Assembly (NCBI GenBank): GCA_904063045.1
Contig: CAJFCJ010000020.1
Coordinates: 1,480,916-1,544,915, forward strand
DNA: 64,000 nt
From: Dimorphilus gyrociliatus
Taxonomy: Eukaryota > Annelida > Polychaeta > Dinophilidae
Direction: 5' to 3'
The notes under the pieces were generated by a model that saw only the letters and a list, made by a program, of their open reading frames with translations, was not told where the DNA came from and did not search any database. Positions 1 through 11,700 of this stretch are shown one piece after another. Position numbers and translations under genes: made by a program. How positions within the stretch are numbered: position 1 is the first letter of the stretch; each line of letters starts with the position of its first letter.

Positions 1-29
1 AGCTAGGCATATTTTACTATTTTACAAAG

Positions 30-1863
30 GGTAAAGAAGAGAAAAGCGCTGAGAGATGTTGCAAAATATTGGACAAACGGAGTTGTACCATACGAATTAC
101 AACCAGGAACTTTTAGTAAGTTAAAAAACATAGTTTACATAGAAATATACATTATATATTAAAATCAGTAAATGGACATACAAAATATATATTTTGACAG
201 CTTCGAGCGATGCGGCGCAAATTAGAGCAGCGATTGCCGACTACCATAGTCTAACTTGTATAAAATTTCGAAGAGCTAACGGCAACGATAGACGAAAAAT
301 AAGAATAACAAGTGGACAAGGGTAAAAAAACAACATCAACAATATTTTTGTAATATATAACAATCATCTTATTATATTTTAATAGTTGCTGGTCTAATAT
401 AGGGATGTTGAGTCGTGGTCAACAAATTTCTCTAGCGCGAGGATGTAGAAGGGTATTATTCAAAACTGAATCTAGCAGTTTAATATATACTATTATATTA
501 ACGCACACACATATATATATTTACAATAGAAATCTACTATTCTACACGAATTCGGTCATGCTCTTGGTATGTTTCATGAACAATCAAGACCCGATAGAGA
601 TTCATATATTACAATTAGATTTGGTGTAAGTACACCTTATAATATATTCCATATTTTACATTAAAACAATTACAATTCTATACAATATGCGTATTTAATA
701 ACAATATCTCCTGTTGTTCTTTTGAGCAGAATGTTCTCAAATCAATGGCGTACAACTTTAACAAGCACGGTAACGATAGAATCAACACCTACAACGTTCC
801 TTACGATTATCACTCTGTCATGCATTACGGCCAAACCGTAAGTATGAATTGGCAGTAGTATTTTAACATTAGTTGGTCAATAATACGAACTAAATTTTGG
901 ATATTTATAGATACAACATATCAAAATAATTGAATACTTATGAATAGTTATATAGTTATACCTCTAATTTATCATTTTATATCATAAATATAAATTAAAT
1001 TATAATAATTATCCTTTTTTCGCCTCAGGCCTTTTCTATGAATGGAAAGCCTACTATCATAACTAAAGATAAATCCAAACAATATCTGATTGGAACTGCA
1101 AAGGGTCTAAGTTTTAGAGACATTAAAGTTTTAAATCTTATGTATAAATGTGGAGCTAAATGTAACTTGAAAGCAAAAGATTGTCCAGGTGAAGGCTTTG
1201 TTGGTAAAAACTGCAAATGCCTTTGTCCAGGTTCTCCAATAAAAATTTGTGGTGACACGTCCGTAAAGCCTGATAAAAAATGTAATGACATGCACGGAAG
1301 TTGTTCTTATTGGGCAGCCAAAGGACAATGTAATAAATATCCCGGTTTTATGCTTAAAAATTGTAGGAGATCATGTAAAGCGTGCGATTCAGATGGTACA
1401 GGAACAAAACGTAATGTCACAATTTGTTTTTTCTGTTTATATTAGTTAACTATTCACTTTTCCCAAACTTTTTTGTGTATACAGCAAGCCCTATTCCAAT
1501 TCCAAAATGTGTCGATATGAATAAGTATTGTCCTCATTGGGCTAGAAAAAAATATTGTTTTCATTATCGTTACAAGAAATACATGAAGGCAAACTGCAAA
1601 AAATCCTGTAGAATGTGCGTAAGAGGTAAGTTTGATAAATAGAACAATCAAATATATATATATAAAGTCTTTCGGAATAATTGACATGAAATTAATGTAA
1701 TACAGCAAATGTGAACAGTTCCGGAAAGAAACCACAAAAAAAGATTTGCACAGATTTGTCAACCTATTGTTCTAATTGGGCCAGAAGCAACTATTGTCAT
1801 GCAGCTGCCTATGTTTTATATATGAAGAAAAATTGCCAAAGATCATGTGGATTTTGCTCTTAA
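30..1863 (+). CDS. Astacin-family zinc metalloprotease with three ShK domains (5' end outside window)
   Basis: Secreted M12A metalloendopeptidase. Exons read as ~30..115, 201..321, 386..452, 530..625, 730..837, 1029..1410, 1485..1625 and 1706..1863, with matching splice phases. The mature enzyme seems to begin just after a basic stretch (VKKRKALRD) typical of propeptide removal and is followed by [10 protein letters not shown]. The zinc motif [12 protein letters not shown] is complete (three His and the catalytic Glu), followed by RPDRD and the Met-turn SVMHYG. After the catalytic domain comes a short Cys-rich EGF-like stretch ending CKCLCPG, then three six-cysteine ShK modules (exons 6, 7 and 8), each with a CxDxxxxCxxW core and a CxxxCxxC end. 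The signal peptide and most of the propeptide lie left of the window. Catalytic residues seen are intact, so it should be active. The substrate cannot be inferred. ShK modules are common in invertebrate astacins and do not by themselves imply venom. Confidence 0.93.
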
Positions 1864-2806
1864 GAAGAGAAAGAGTGAGAGTAGTGCGAGTAAGAAAGAA
1901 AGAAAGAGAGAGATAAAAACTAGTATAAATGAGTAATTCTTTGCTTAAAATCAATTTCGTCTTATATTTGTTTACTATGCTTGAAAATACATAGATTTTG
2001 TTTTATGAAGTACTTAATCAACTAAAACAGATTGAAATTCTCTTGCAATTTTGATTGTAGCTGAAATATAAAATATTCTAATTTGACCAGAATCAAAAAT
2101 ACAGTCTAATTATAATATAAATACGTATTGTTATTGTAATATTATATAATAATTTTAAATTGTTTATAACTTTAAATAGTTGAATGAAGTTGAGAGAATT
2201 TTTTTTTGTAGTTTTCCTCTCAAATCATACTTTCCTCCCCTTCACCTCGTACAGAATAATATTAATATTATCTAATATTGAGAAGGAGATATAAATCCTT
2301 GAAAAAGCGTTACCTAGAAGATGGTACATAAGTGAAATATAATTCTTAATGAAAAAAATGAAAAGCATAATGGGAAAGGAGGAAAACAACTGGAGACAGA
2401 ACATGAAAGATAGTGAAATTTCTTATCAGTAAAGTAATATTTAACTCCACTTATTCATTATGGATGTGCACTTTTCAGTACAAGCCTAGAGCAACCTTCA
2501 CAGGTTGGTCATTAGAAGGCTTTCTAGTCAAATCATTAACGGACGAAATAATCCTCCACTAATCTTCCGTTATGAATGAAGTTTTGACTTGGTTTACCAA
2601 TTTACTGCATCCGAAAAATGGTTATTACTCTTTTTTTTACCTTGTTTATCACTTCTGATTTTTATATAAGCCTATAAAATAGTTGCTTGTTTTAACATTA
2701 ATTGACTTACAGGTGGCGCCGAGACCGCATATCATTTTTTTGCTGTTGCACATGAAATTTCTTTCGTTGATATCTAACGAAACAGGTTTTTTTCTAAAAT
2801 AAGAAT
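1864..2806. other. Intergenic spacer
   Basis: AT-rich sequence between the astacin stop codon and the Ly6-type gene start. I see no supported ORF, RNA gene or strong repeat. The purine-rich run just after the astacin stop (about 1864-1915) is probably 3' UTR. Confidence 0.6.
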
Positions 2807-4443
2807 ATGTTTTCGATTGTTAGAATCAATTTCTGCTTCTTCTCTGCAACCTGCTTTTGGCTAGTTGTATTGGCCTTGTTTATCCCTAAATCTGGTAAGT
2901 AACAATGACAAACGAAATCTCTATATAAAAAAATATGTAGTAGATTAAAGCGGAGACGGTTAACGGTCCTAACGCCTTTTTATAGTATGAATGAAAAAGT
3001 AAGAGCTTATTTATTGCGTAAATATACACCATATAGAGTACACTACATGTTTAAGTATATAAAAGGGTAACGCAATATAATGAAAATGAAATACATAGAT
3101 TATATGCGGTATTAAAGATTATTATAGTACGTTAACATTGAAATAATTAATAACTTTTGTAAAACAAAGCATAAATGTTGTTTTTTGTTTTTTTTTTAAT
3201 TTGATAATATTTCATGGAATATTTCATAATACGGTTAGATAGGTTGCATTCTTTTCTCTATAGATTGAAAGGTACATCTGTTCAGACAATTACCTTCATT
3301 TAAGTATAGCTATTTTATGGTAATTAAAAAAATAATCAATTGTAACACAACTAAAGTCAAGTAAGATAATAAAAGCATTAATATTGAAAATAACTGTATT
3401 TTTAAAACTGATTATTAATTTGTTATATTCATTCTTTTAATTAGTAATAGAGAGAATGTGTACAAATATATACTGTATAAATTTATATACATATATATAT
3501 ATATATATGAATGTGTGTGTGTGTGTGTGTGTATGTGCAGAATATCTTTTCTAAAATAGAACAAAATAAATTGAATTATTTAAATAATAAATGAATTAAT
3601 TAATTAGTGATTAGCGGTTTACACAAATACTGACAACAAATTTAACATCAATCTGTTTGCCATATAAGAATAAAATAACAGATGTTTATATATACTATAT
3701 ATTATATATTTCAATACATATACCAATTTATACCGTGTATACTTTATATATTTTAATTTTAAGTTTAGAAAACCTAATTTGCTAATTATTCTGTTGTGCT
3801 ATGCTCTTTTGTGTTTTTTTTTCAAGATTGTACGATAAGACTGTTTTATTGTTATAAATAGAATTTATTATCATAACTATAAGCCATAGTTACTTCTAAA
3901 ACAACTATTGAATTAATTAATTAATTAATTATCAGTTAATTCCACCTTTTTGTTCTGTTTTCATTTTAATTATTTTCAGATGGCTTGAAATGCTACGATT
4001 GCATATCGTCTAACTCTACGAATAGTAGAAATTGCCATTATAGACACAGTTTACCTGAGCCTATAACTTGCAATAGAGAAACATTATGCAATCGTACTAG
4101 CAAATCGAATTGTGAAATCAGGTGCCTTGTCATTAGAAAACTGGGCGAAAATGGTATTTATTTTCACAACTCTTTTGCAAACTTACGTCAACTGATTATT
4201 GAATTTGTTACAGATACACTTCTAGAAACTAGTCGGTCGTGCTCAGTGAGTCTACCTCATAAAGAGGATTGCCGACAATTACATACCGCCAATGTACAGA
4301 TCAAAATGTTGTGTATTTACACTTGTAATACTGATAAATGTAACAGCGCTAATATTTTGACATCACACAACGTCTATAGCACCTTATTCATATTGATATT
4401 CACACTTGTGTTTCTTATTTCTCCCTTTTCCATAATGATGTAA
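2807..4443 (+). CDS. Ly6/uPAR-type three-finger protein, probably GPI-anchored
   Basis: Exon 1 (2807..2894) encodes a hydrophobic signal peptide (about 29 residues) and ends in phase 1 at a GTAAGT donor. After an intron of about 1.1 kb, exon 2 starts at 3980. The mature protein opens with LKCYDC and closes the cysteine-rich domain with CNTDKCN, the terminal Cys-Asn signature of the Ly6/uPAR fold. It ends in a hydrophobic tail without a charged tail after it, as expected for a GPI-attachment signal. Positions 4154-4213 look like a 60-nt intron (GT..TTACAG) that is stop-free and a multiple of three, so exon 2 may be 3980..4153 plus 4214..4443; removing it brings the domain to more usual Ly6 spacing. 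Function unknown; family members are cell-surface modulators of receptors or septate junctions. A poly(A) signal lies at 4541. Confidence 0.85.
3483..3535. repeat. (AT)n/(GT)n compound microsatellite
   Basis: A run of alternating AT followed directly by alternating GT inside the long first intron of the Ly6-type gene. It is simple-sequence DNA with no coding content. Confidence 0.85.
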
Positions 4444-4876
4444 ATACAACCAACCCTGTACGTTCAGTATTTATCTGTTACTGTCAAGTTGATACCTTAT
4501 AACTTATTGTTTTGTCATATCAGTACGTCTATAAGTTCAAAATAAATTCTTTTCTTTTTTGAATTTACCGCCAGATTAAATGTTTCCGGAAGTTCACAAC
4601 CAGACGCCATTTCACTGTAGAGGATCGAAGTTTGCCCAGTGCACTAGCACGTGTGCTTTCATTTTAACAATCCAAATAGAATTTTTGCTCGTTTAACTGT
4701 TGAACAAATAAATAAATCAAGCTAATCAAGTAAGGGATATATTTCAAAGAGATTTGAACCTTCATCTCCATGTTTATATATATATATATATATATATGTT
4801 GATGTATATGTATACTGTATATAAAAAAGCTATCTTTCTTTTGATTTAAACCATAGATGTTTTTTATCTCTAAGAT
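4444..4876. other. Spacer with Ly6-gene 3' UTR and short (TA)n tract
   Basis: The first 100 bases are the presumed 3' UTR with AATAAA at 4541. A (TA)n tract lies at about 4772-4797. The rest is AT-rich and should hold the promoter of the small membrane protein at 4877. No further gene seen. Confidence 0.55.
4541..4546 (+). terminator. Polyadenylation signal of the Ly6-type gene
   Basis: Canonical AATAAA about 100 bases downstream of the TAA stop at 4441-4443. Confidence 0.6.
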
Positions 4877-5182
4877 ATGGGACAGTCAAAAGTAAGATCT
4901 GTTGGCATCTCTATGTTCGCTATGACTTTATTGGTAGCTGTTCCAGCAATTGCCTTGTTTATTTGGTTAAGTACCACAGGTTTTAAAGACATGACAGGAA
5001 TCAGTTTGTCAATTTTGTTGACTATTTTTGCTGTTTTACAGGTGAGATATATTATAGAAATCTAAAACTTTAATATGATTATTATCTTTCATTTAAAGGG
5101 TTTAGCTGGTTTTATATTGTGGAAAAAAACTGGATCGTTTGAAAAACTTCATAACCAACTTTCAAATCCAATTTATAGTTAA
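4877..5182 (+). CDS. Small two-helix membrane protein, 82 aa, unknown
   Basis: Two exons, 4877..5041 and 5099..5182, joined in phase 0 across a 57-nt intron (CAG|GTGAGA ... AAAG|GG). The 82-residue product has a short charged N-terminus (MGQSKVRS), a hydrophobic helix at about residues 9-31, a short polar turn (TTGFKDMTG), a second helix at about 41-62, and a polar tail ending SNPIYS. Splicing extends the second helix with GLAGFILW before a basic KK, so the spliced form is more sensible than the read-through ORF. AATAAA lies at 5257. I do not recognise the family. Topology suggests a hairpin membrane protein with both ends on one side; function unknown. Confidence 0.72.
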
Positions 5183-5721
5183 AAACAAAAGTGACTAACA
5201 AAACCTACTTGTTTATTCTGCCATATTCTAGTTTGTTCCACATTTATAGTAGTTTCAATAAAACAGAGCTGTCTTATCAAACTCTCCAGAAACAATAAAC
5301 AGATATGTAACTAAATCCATGATAAAAGACTATTACGTTAATTAGTGAGTTGATTAGAAGTAAATATACACTGTTATCATTTTCACTTTCGCTTACTCTC
5401 CCTTTATCCTGAATCAGTACGTGTCATCCAATATTCTTTATGTGCTAAACAAACTTAACCCACTTGAGAAACAATAAAATAAATATGCCCAACCAACATC
5501 CCTCTCTTCCTTAGTATTTTAAACTCTTCCAGAATTTTAGTGCGTTTCCGATAGGTGGCGTTGTTTTGAGATTACAACGCCAATTCTCTGCATCATCGCT
5601 CATATCCGATTCTTAGATATATTCGAACAAAAATTGGTCGGTAATCTTCGCCTTTGGTAGCTATAATATTTAAGAAATTCAAGGAATATTTGGATGTAGT
5701 ACCTTTTCACAACTTTCAATT
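5183..5721. other. Intergenic spacer
   Basis: It contains the 3' UTR of the small membrane protein (AATAAA at 5257-5262) and the presumed ankyrin promoter. No ORF or repeat of note. Confidence 0.55.
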
Positions 5722-8700
5722 ATGGAAGCTATAAATGATCATAAACATTTGGTAAATGGCGAATCTGATTCAGGTTCGAGAATGCAGTCGCCTACGGTCA
5801 GGCATTTTATTACAACTATGTTATCTATTTGTGCAAATCGAGAGTGTTTGTTGAATATTAAGGCTTGTTTTCCCTTAAAAGTGTACTTTGATTCAAGTAA
5901 ATTTTGTATGTAGACGATTAGCCGGTTGTTCATATACTCTGTCCATATTCTTTTTATTACCTTAACACATATGTGGTATATTCTTCTATAGCACGTACAT
6001 TTTTCAATCGAACTTTATAATAAATAATTCACGATAGAGCCTACCGTCTAAGGCATTTTTCACGAAGGTCACATGATCAAAGGACCGTTGTTAAACTACT
6101 AAGATAATAATATGTTGTGTAACACACTGTTGAGACAGGATACGCATGAGAGACCTTCGTGTACTTTTTAGGTATTTCCTCATTTAAAAACAGGAAGGTC
6201 TATTGAGAAATTTTGCAGTTTGTGTGTTAAGTCGACATATGTTTACTAATGCGGAATTCAATAAACTATGCAGGGTAAAAAAAGCATCTGCATCTGCTCA
6301 ATGAAATTATATATATACCAAAGCGTATTATATAATTCACCTTTAAAATGATAATTTCATGGCTAACTGCAAAATCGCAAATAATTTGTTCATTTTTTTT
6401 ATAAATGATCGCTATTTGAGTGAATACTTTAAGTGATCAATTAGTGTTAGATGAAACTTACAATTGTGTATTGTTGTCGCATAGTAATTTGGTAAGAAGG
6501 AGACCGCGTATACATTTTCCTTATTTCTCATTTTGATTGTTTGGCTTGGCCGAGATATTTGTTAGTAATTTCAGGATCCTCTGAAAGAATGTGTGGGCGT
6601 GGTGCATGCATTCAAGCACCTACTTAATTTTTTTATCTTTAGCAGGCTGATAGAGTCAGTAGTTTTTTAAAAGCTGCTCGTAACGGTAATTTGGAGAAAG
6701 TAATTGTCTATTTAGACAGTGGAATAGATGTCGACATAAGTAATAACGTTAGTATACATGTCGTATTTCAGGCAAATCATATTCAAGTGATTAAACATTT
6801 AAACAGACCGGATTAAACGCACTTCACCTTGCTTCAAAGGAAGGTTACTCTGCCGTTGTTGAAGAGCTTTTAAACCGCAAGGCTAATCTAGATGCCCCTA
6901 CGAGAGTGAGTAAAAATTGCACAACGCGCCTCACGCATCGATTCACAATGTTCTAATTTGCATTTTGTTTTTTTCCTTGGTCTAAAAAAAGAAAGGAAAT
7001 ACGCCCCTGCATATTGCTTCCCTCGCCGGTAAACATAATATTGTGGAGACACTCCTGCGAAATGGAGCCAAAGTGAATGTTCAATCTCAAAATGGATTTA
7101 CTCCTCTATATATGGCAGCCCAAGAAAATCATGCGGCTGTCGTTGCCCTACTTCTTCAAAATGGGGCCAGTCCTACTCTCACAACAGACGTTTGTAGTTT
7201 TATCCTAAAGTACCGATGTTATCTTATTTCTGTTTTTCTGTATCCAGAATGGCTTTACGCCCCTATCTATTGCTTTGCAACAAGGACATAAAAAAGTGGT
7301 CGAAGAACTCATTCAAACCGACAGATCACGTAAAGTGAAATTGCCATCTTTACACTTGGCGGCAAAGAATAACAACACTAGCGCTGTCCAATTATTCTTG
7401 AATTCTCCAGATGCTGATCCAAACCTAGCGTCAAAGGTAAAATCTCTTTCTGCATGTTAGAATTCCTTTGCATATAAAAACAAACATAGCTGAGTAATCA
7501 TGATAACATGATTAACGACGTTAATGCACATAAAAGAGCAGGTGTTAAAAACTAAATTTGACACATGTGTAGGGTGGATTCACTGCTTTGCATATAGCCT
7601 CCCATTATGGTAGCGAAGATGTCGGACGCATGCTTATTGAGCGAGGAGCTAACCTCGATTACAGAGCAAAGGTAATAAAATATTGCACCAGATGAGTACA
7701 TTGACGATAACCTTTTTAACTTTGCCGTAGAACAATATTTGTCCACTACATGTCGCATCAAAGTGGAACAGAGCAGGCATGGTTAAACTTTTACTTGATA
7801 ATGGAGCGGATATTTCCAGCAGTACTAAGGTTATAAAATCATGATAAACAAGAAGTTCAATTAATTGTAAATATAATTTTAAGATTATCGTTTTTTTATA
7901 GGACCTATTAACCGCTCTGCATTGCTCATCCCGATCCGGCCATTCGTCCGTAGTAGAGCTCTTATTAGAGTTTAATGCACCTGTCGATGCTAGAACTAGG
8001 AATAAATTAACACCCTTACACATGGCTGCCCAAGGAAATCATTATGATACAGGTCGCTTGCTAATTTTTAAAGGGGCACCCATAGAGGAAGTTACTATAG
8101 ACTACTTAACTCCATTGCATGTGGCTTCTCATTGTGGCAGTTATGAGATGGCAAAGCTACTATTAGATAGTAGATGCGTTGTTGATGCTCGAGCCAGGGT
8201 AGGGATGACTTTTTAGTTATCAATCATTTTTTGTATATAAATTGGGATTTTTTTAGAATGGTTTCACACCTCTTCATATCGCTTGTAAAAAGAATAAACC
8301 AAGGATTATAGAACTTTTATTAAAATATGGTTCGATGATTGATAGCACCACTGAGGTACCACGATGAATATTGTTCTCTTAGCTGATATTTCATGTTGTC
8401 AAACTATTTCCCATTAGACCGGATTGACACCTTTGCACGTTGCCTCTTGGTCCGGACATAACCAAATTGTGTCATACCTAATTGAACAGAGAGCCAACCC
8501 GAATCAGAAAACTAACCGGGGAGAAACCTGCTTGCACATGGCCGTTAGAGGAAAACAATTAGAAACGACTAAGCTGCTAATTAAGAGTGGCGCTCAAGTG
8601 AACGCCACAGCTAATGAAAACGAGACAGCCCTTCATATTGCCGCTAAGTTAGGCGATCCAGAGATGACAGAATGTTTACTTTATCATGGAGCTGACGGTA

Positions 8701-11700
8701 TCTATTAATAAATACTAGTCCAATATATTTTTCGTATGGGGATTTAATCTTTAAATACTTAATTTTACTTTTCAGTAAACGCTGTTACAAATGGTAACTA
8801 CACTGCTCTACATATCGCTTCAAGAGAAGGAAACGATCGCGTAGTTGAAGTTTTATTGAATAACAAGGCTGCTATTAATAGTTTTACATCTCAAAAGTTT
8901 ACTGCCTTGCATTTGGCAGCTAAGAAAGGACATACAGATGTAGCAAAAATACTCCTTAAAAAAGGAGCAAAGGTAGACGCCGTTGGAAAAAATAACTTGA
9001 CGCCACTCCATGTAGCCGCCCATTATAATAAAATTGATGTTGCTGTAAGTTAATTCTAGCCATTAGTTGGACTATAGATTGTTTTAGCAAGCCACACAAG
9101 ATCTCTATTAACCTCCTTTTTACTATGTTAGGTTTTATTACTTGAACGTGGAGCATCTCCAAATTCTCAAGCTAAGAACGGTATGACACCTCTTCATATC
9201 GCTGCTAAGAGGAATGAATTGGCGCTGGCAAATATACTTATAAATTACAAAGCAAACACCAATGCTAAAACAAAGAACGGTTTCACCCCGCTGCACGAAG
9301 CTTCCCAGCATGGACATCGAGACATGGCAGCTCTTTTATTAGAAAAAGGTGCTGACGTTAATTTCGCTAGCAACAATGGACTTCGTCCTATGCATCTATG
9401 TGCACAAGAAGATCATGTACCGGTGGCCGAAGTTCTTGTTAAATATCATGCACAGATAGATCCTCAAACCAAAGCTGGATATACTCCTTTGCACACTGCT
9501 TGCCATTTCGGACAGATTAATATGATTAAATTTCTACTTGATCAAAAAGCAAATATTCATTCGACGACGAAGATCGGTTATACTCCGTTGCATCAGGCAG
9601 CTCAACAAGGTCATGTCCTTGTTATTAACTACTTGCTTAAATATAGAGCAAACCCAGACTCAGTTTCGCAAACGGGACACACCCCACTTTCGATAGCGCA
9701 AAAGTTAGGCTATATTTCAGTTATAGAAGCTTTGAAAAGGCAGACGAGCGTTGTGGCAAATCCCGACGACCATTACTATAAACACTATCAGCCAGAGGAA
9801 ATGGCTGAAGATGGTGAAATGTCAGATTCGGACGGCGATGAAGATGGTAAATAATACATATCTAATACAGTAAAGATAATTACATTTTTATGACAATCAC
9901 TTGCAGCTTTCGACACGGGAGTTAAACCACATGAGATGAGCTATATGTATGGAACTATGTCCCCAATTCGGGTTTGTATTGCACGCTTTTACGCATATAT
10001 TATCGTAGTTTTCTATTTTGTGAGTCTGAAACCTGCACGTCTCTGTTGTTTAATCCTTTTTAGGGAGGAACACTTTCAGAGAGATCCCATCCTTCCTCCT
10101 TTTATCATGACGATTCTATTTACTCCCATACGGAGCATGACGAAGTTTTTCCACAGGTAAAGTCTGTTATTATTTTAGCGAAACACTTTATTCCCCTTGT
10201 GTGTAGTATTTTTCACGCATTATCCGTAGAAAAAACATAGCAAATTTCTAGCTGCTTTTATATTTTTTACCTATATTTATCTTCAATATTAGGAAGACCA
10301 TATGGTTTCTGATTTCCAACAAATGGACTATGCAGCAATGAGCGAATCTAGACTGATGTCTAATTCATATTCGCGAATGTCTTTCAATTCTAGTTTCGAC
10401 CCCGATAACGTTGTTACCAAACCACCAAACGTTTCTGGGTAAATGATTAATAAATACAAAAATTACAAGTAAATAGTAACCTAACCGTATTGATTACAGA
10501 TTTCTTATTTCTTTTGTTGTCGATGCTGTGGGGGGCGCAATGACTGGATGTCGTCATTCAGGAATTCGCATTATTATACCTCCCGGGAGAGCATGTTCAC
10601 CAATTAAAATTATATGCAAATTAATCAAAAAAGAAAAACTGAATTTTCCACCACCTTTGATGGAAAATGAAGGCCTGGCTAGCCGAATTTTGGAAATGAG
10701 TCCTAGTGGCTATCAATTTGCTGGGTAAAGCAAAAAACTGTTATCTCTACTACATAATTTATGCATTTCTTTTTTACTTACAGAGATGTTATTATCGAAA
10801 TTCCACACTTTGCTTCACTCAGACAAGGTGAGAGGGAAATAGTCATCTTAAGGAGTGATGATGGAGAGACCTGGAAAGAGCATGGTGTAGATACGACGGC
10901 TGAAGTAATGGAAAAGATAATAGAAGGCAGTTTCGACGGTAATACTTAAATTGCCAATAAATCGTATAATCATAAACAATTCACTTATCCTCTTTTCAAC
11001 AGAGCTTGAAGCCGCTGAAAAAATCTATCAAAAACGAATTAGCAGAATTGTAACAACAAACTTTCCCAAATATTTCGCTCTAGTTTCGCGAATTAAGCAA
11101 GACTCGAAATTAGTTGGAGCAGAAGGAGCCGTTCTAAAATCCCATAGCATACCACAAGTTCAAGTTGCTTTCCCTGCGGGTGAGGAATTAACAACAATTT
11201 TCAACAAATCATATTTTTTTATCGCAAAAAACTTCTTTGACAGGTGCTCTTAATAAACCGACCAAGCTAAAATTACAAGTATACGAGGCGCCAGATGATC
11301 TTGTTAACAAAATTTTTGGTCATGGTCAATTTGCTTCGAGTCCCATCGTTACAATAGAACCACGTAGACGAAAGTTCCATCAATATCTAACTGTAACTTT
11401 ACCACTTCCTAAAGGACAAAGAGATCCATCTCCTTCATTAAGATTGTTATGTAGTATTGCAGGTATATTTGGGTATAAATTCTTTCGATAACAAAATAGA
11501 TCATCATTTTATCTTTTACGCTTAGGAGATATCCAACCAACCCAGTGGGAAGACATAACAGACTCACAGCCCTTACAGTTTAGCCCCAACTCTGTTTCCT
11601 TTGAGTCTAAGGTTTCTGCTCGATTTTGGCTTGTAGATTGCAGAAACAGAGATGCAGTTTTGGGTAAAGCATCTGAACTATACAAGCAAACACTTTCGGT

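Noticed and set aside
5797-5913. Continuation of the 5722 ORF as a separate small protein
   Set aside because: The first 25 codons fit better as ankyrin exon 1 with a phase-0 donor; the rest has no recognisable features.
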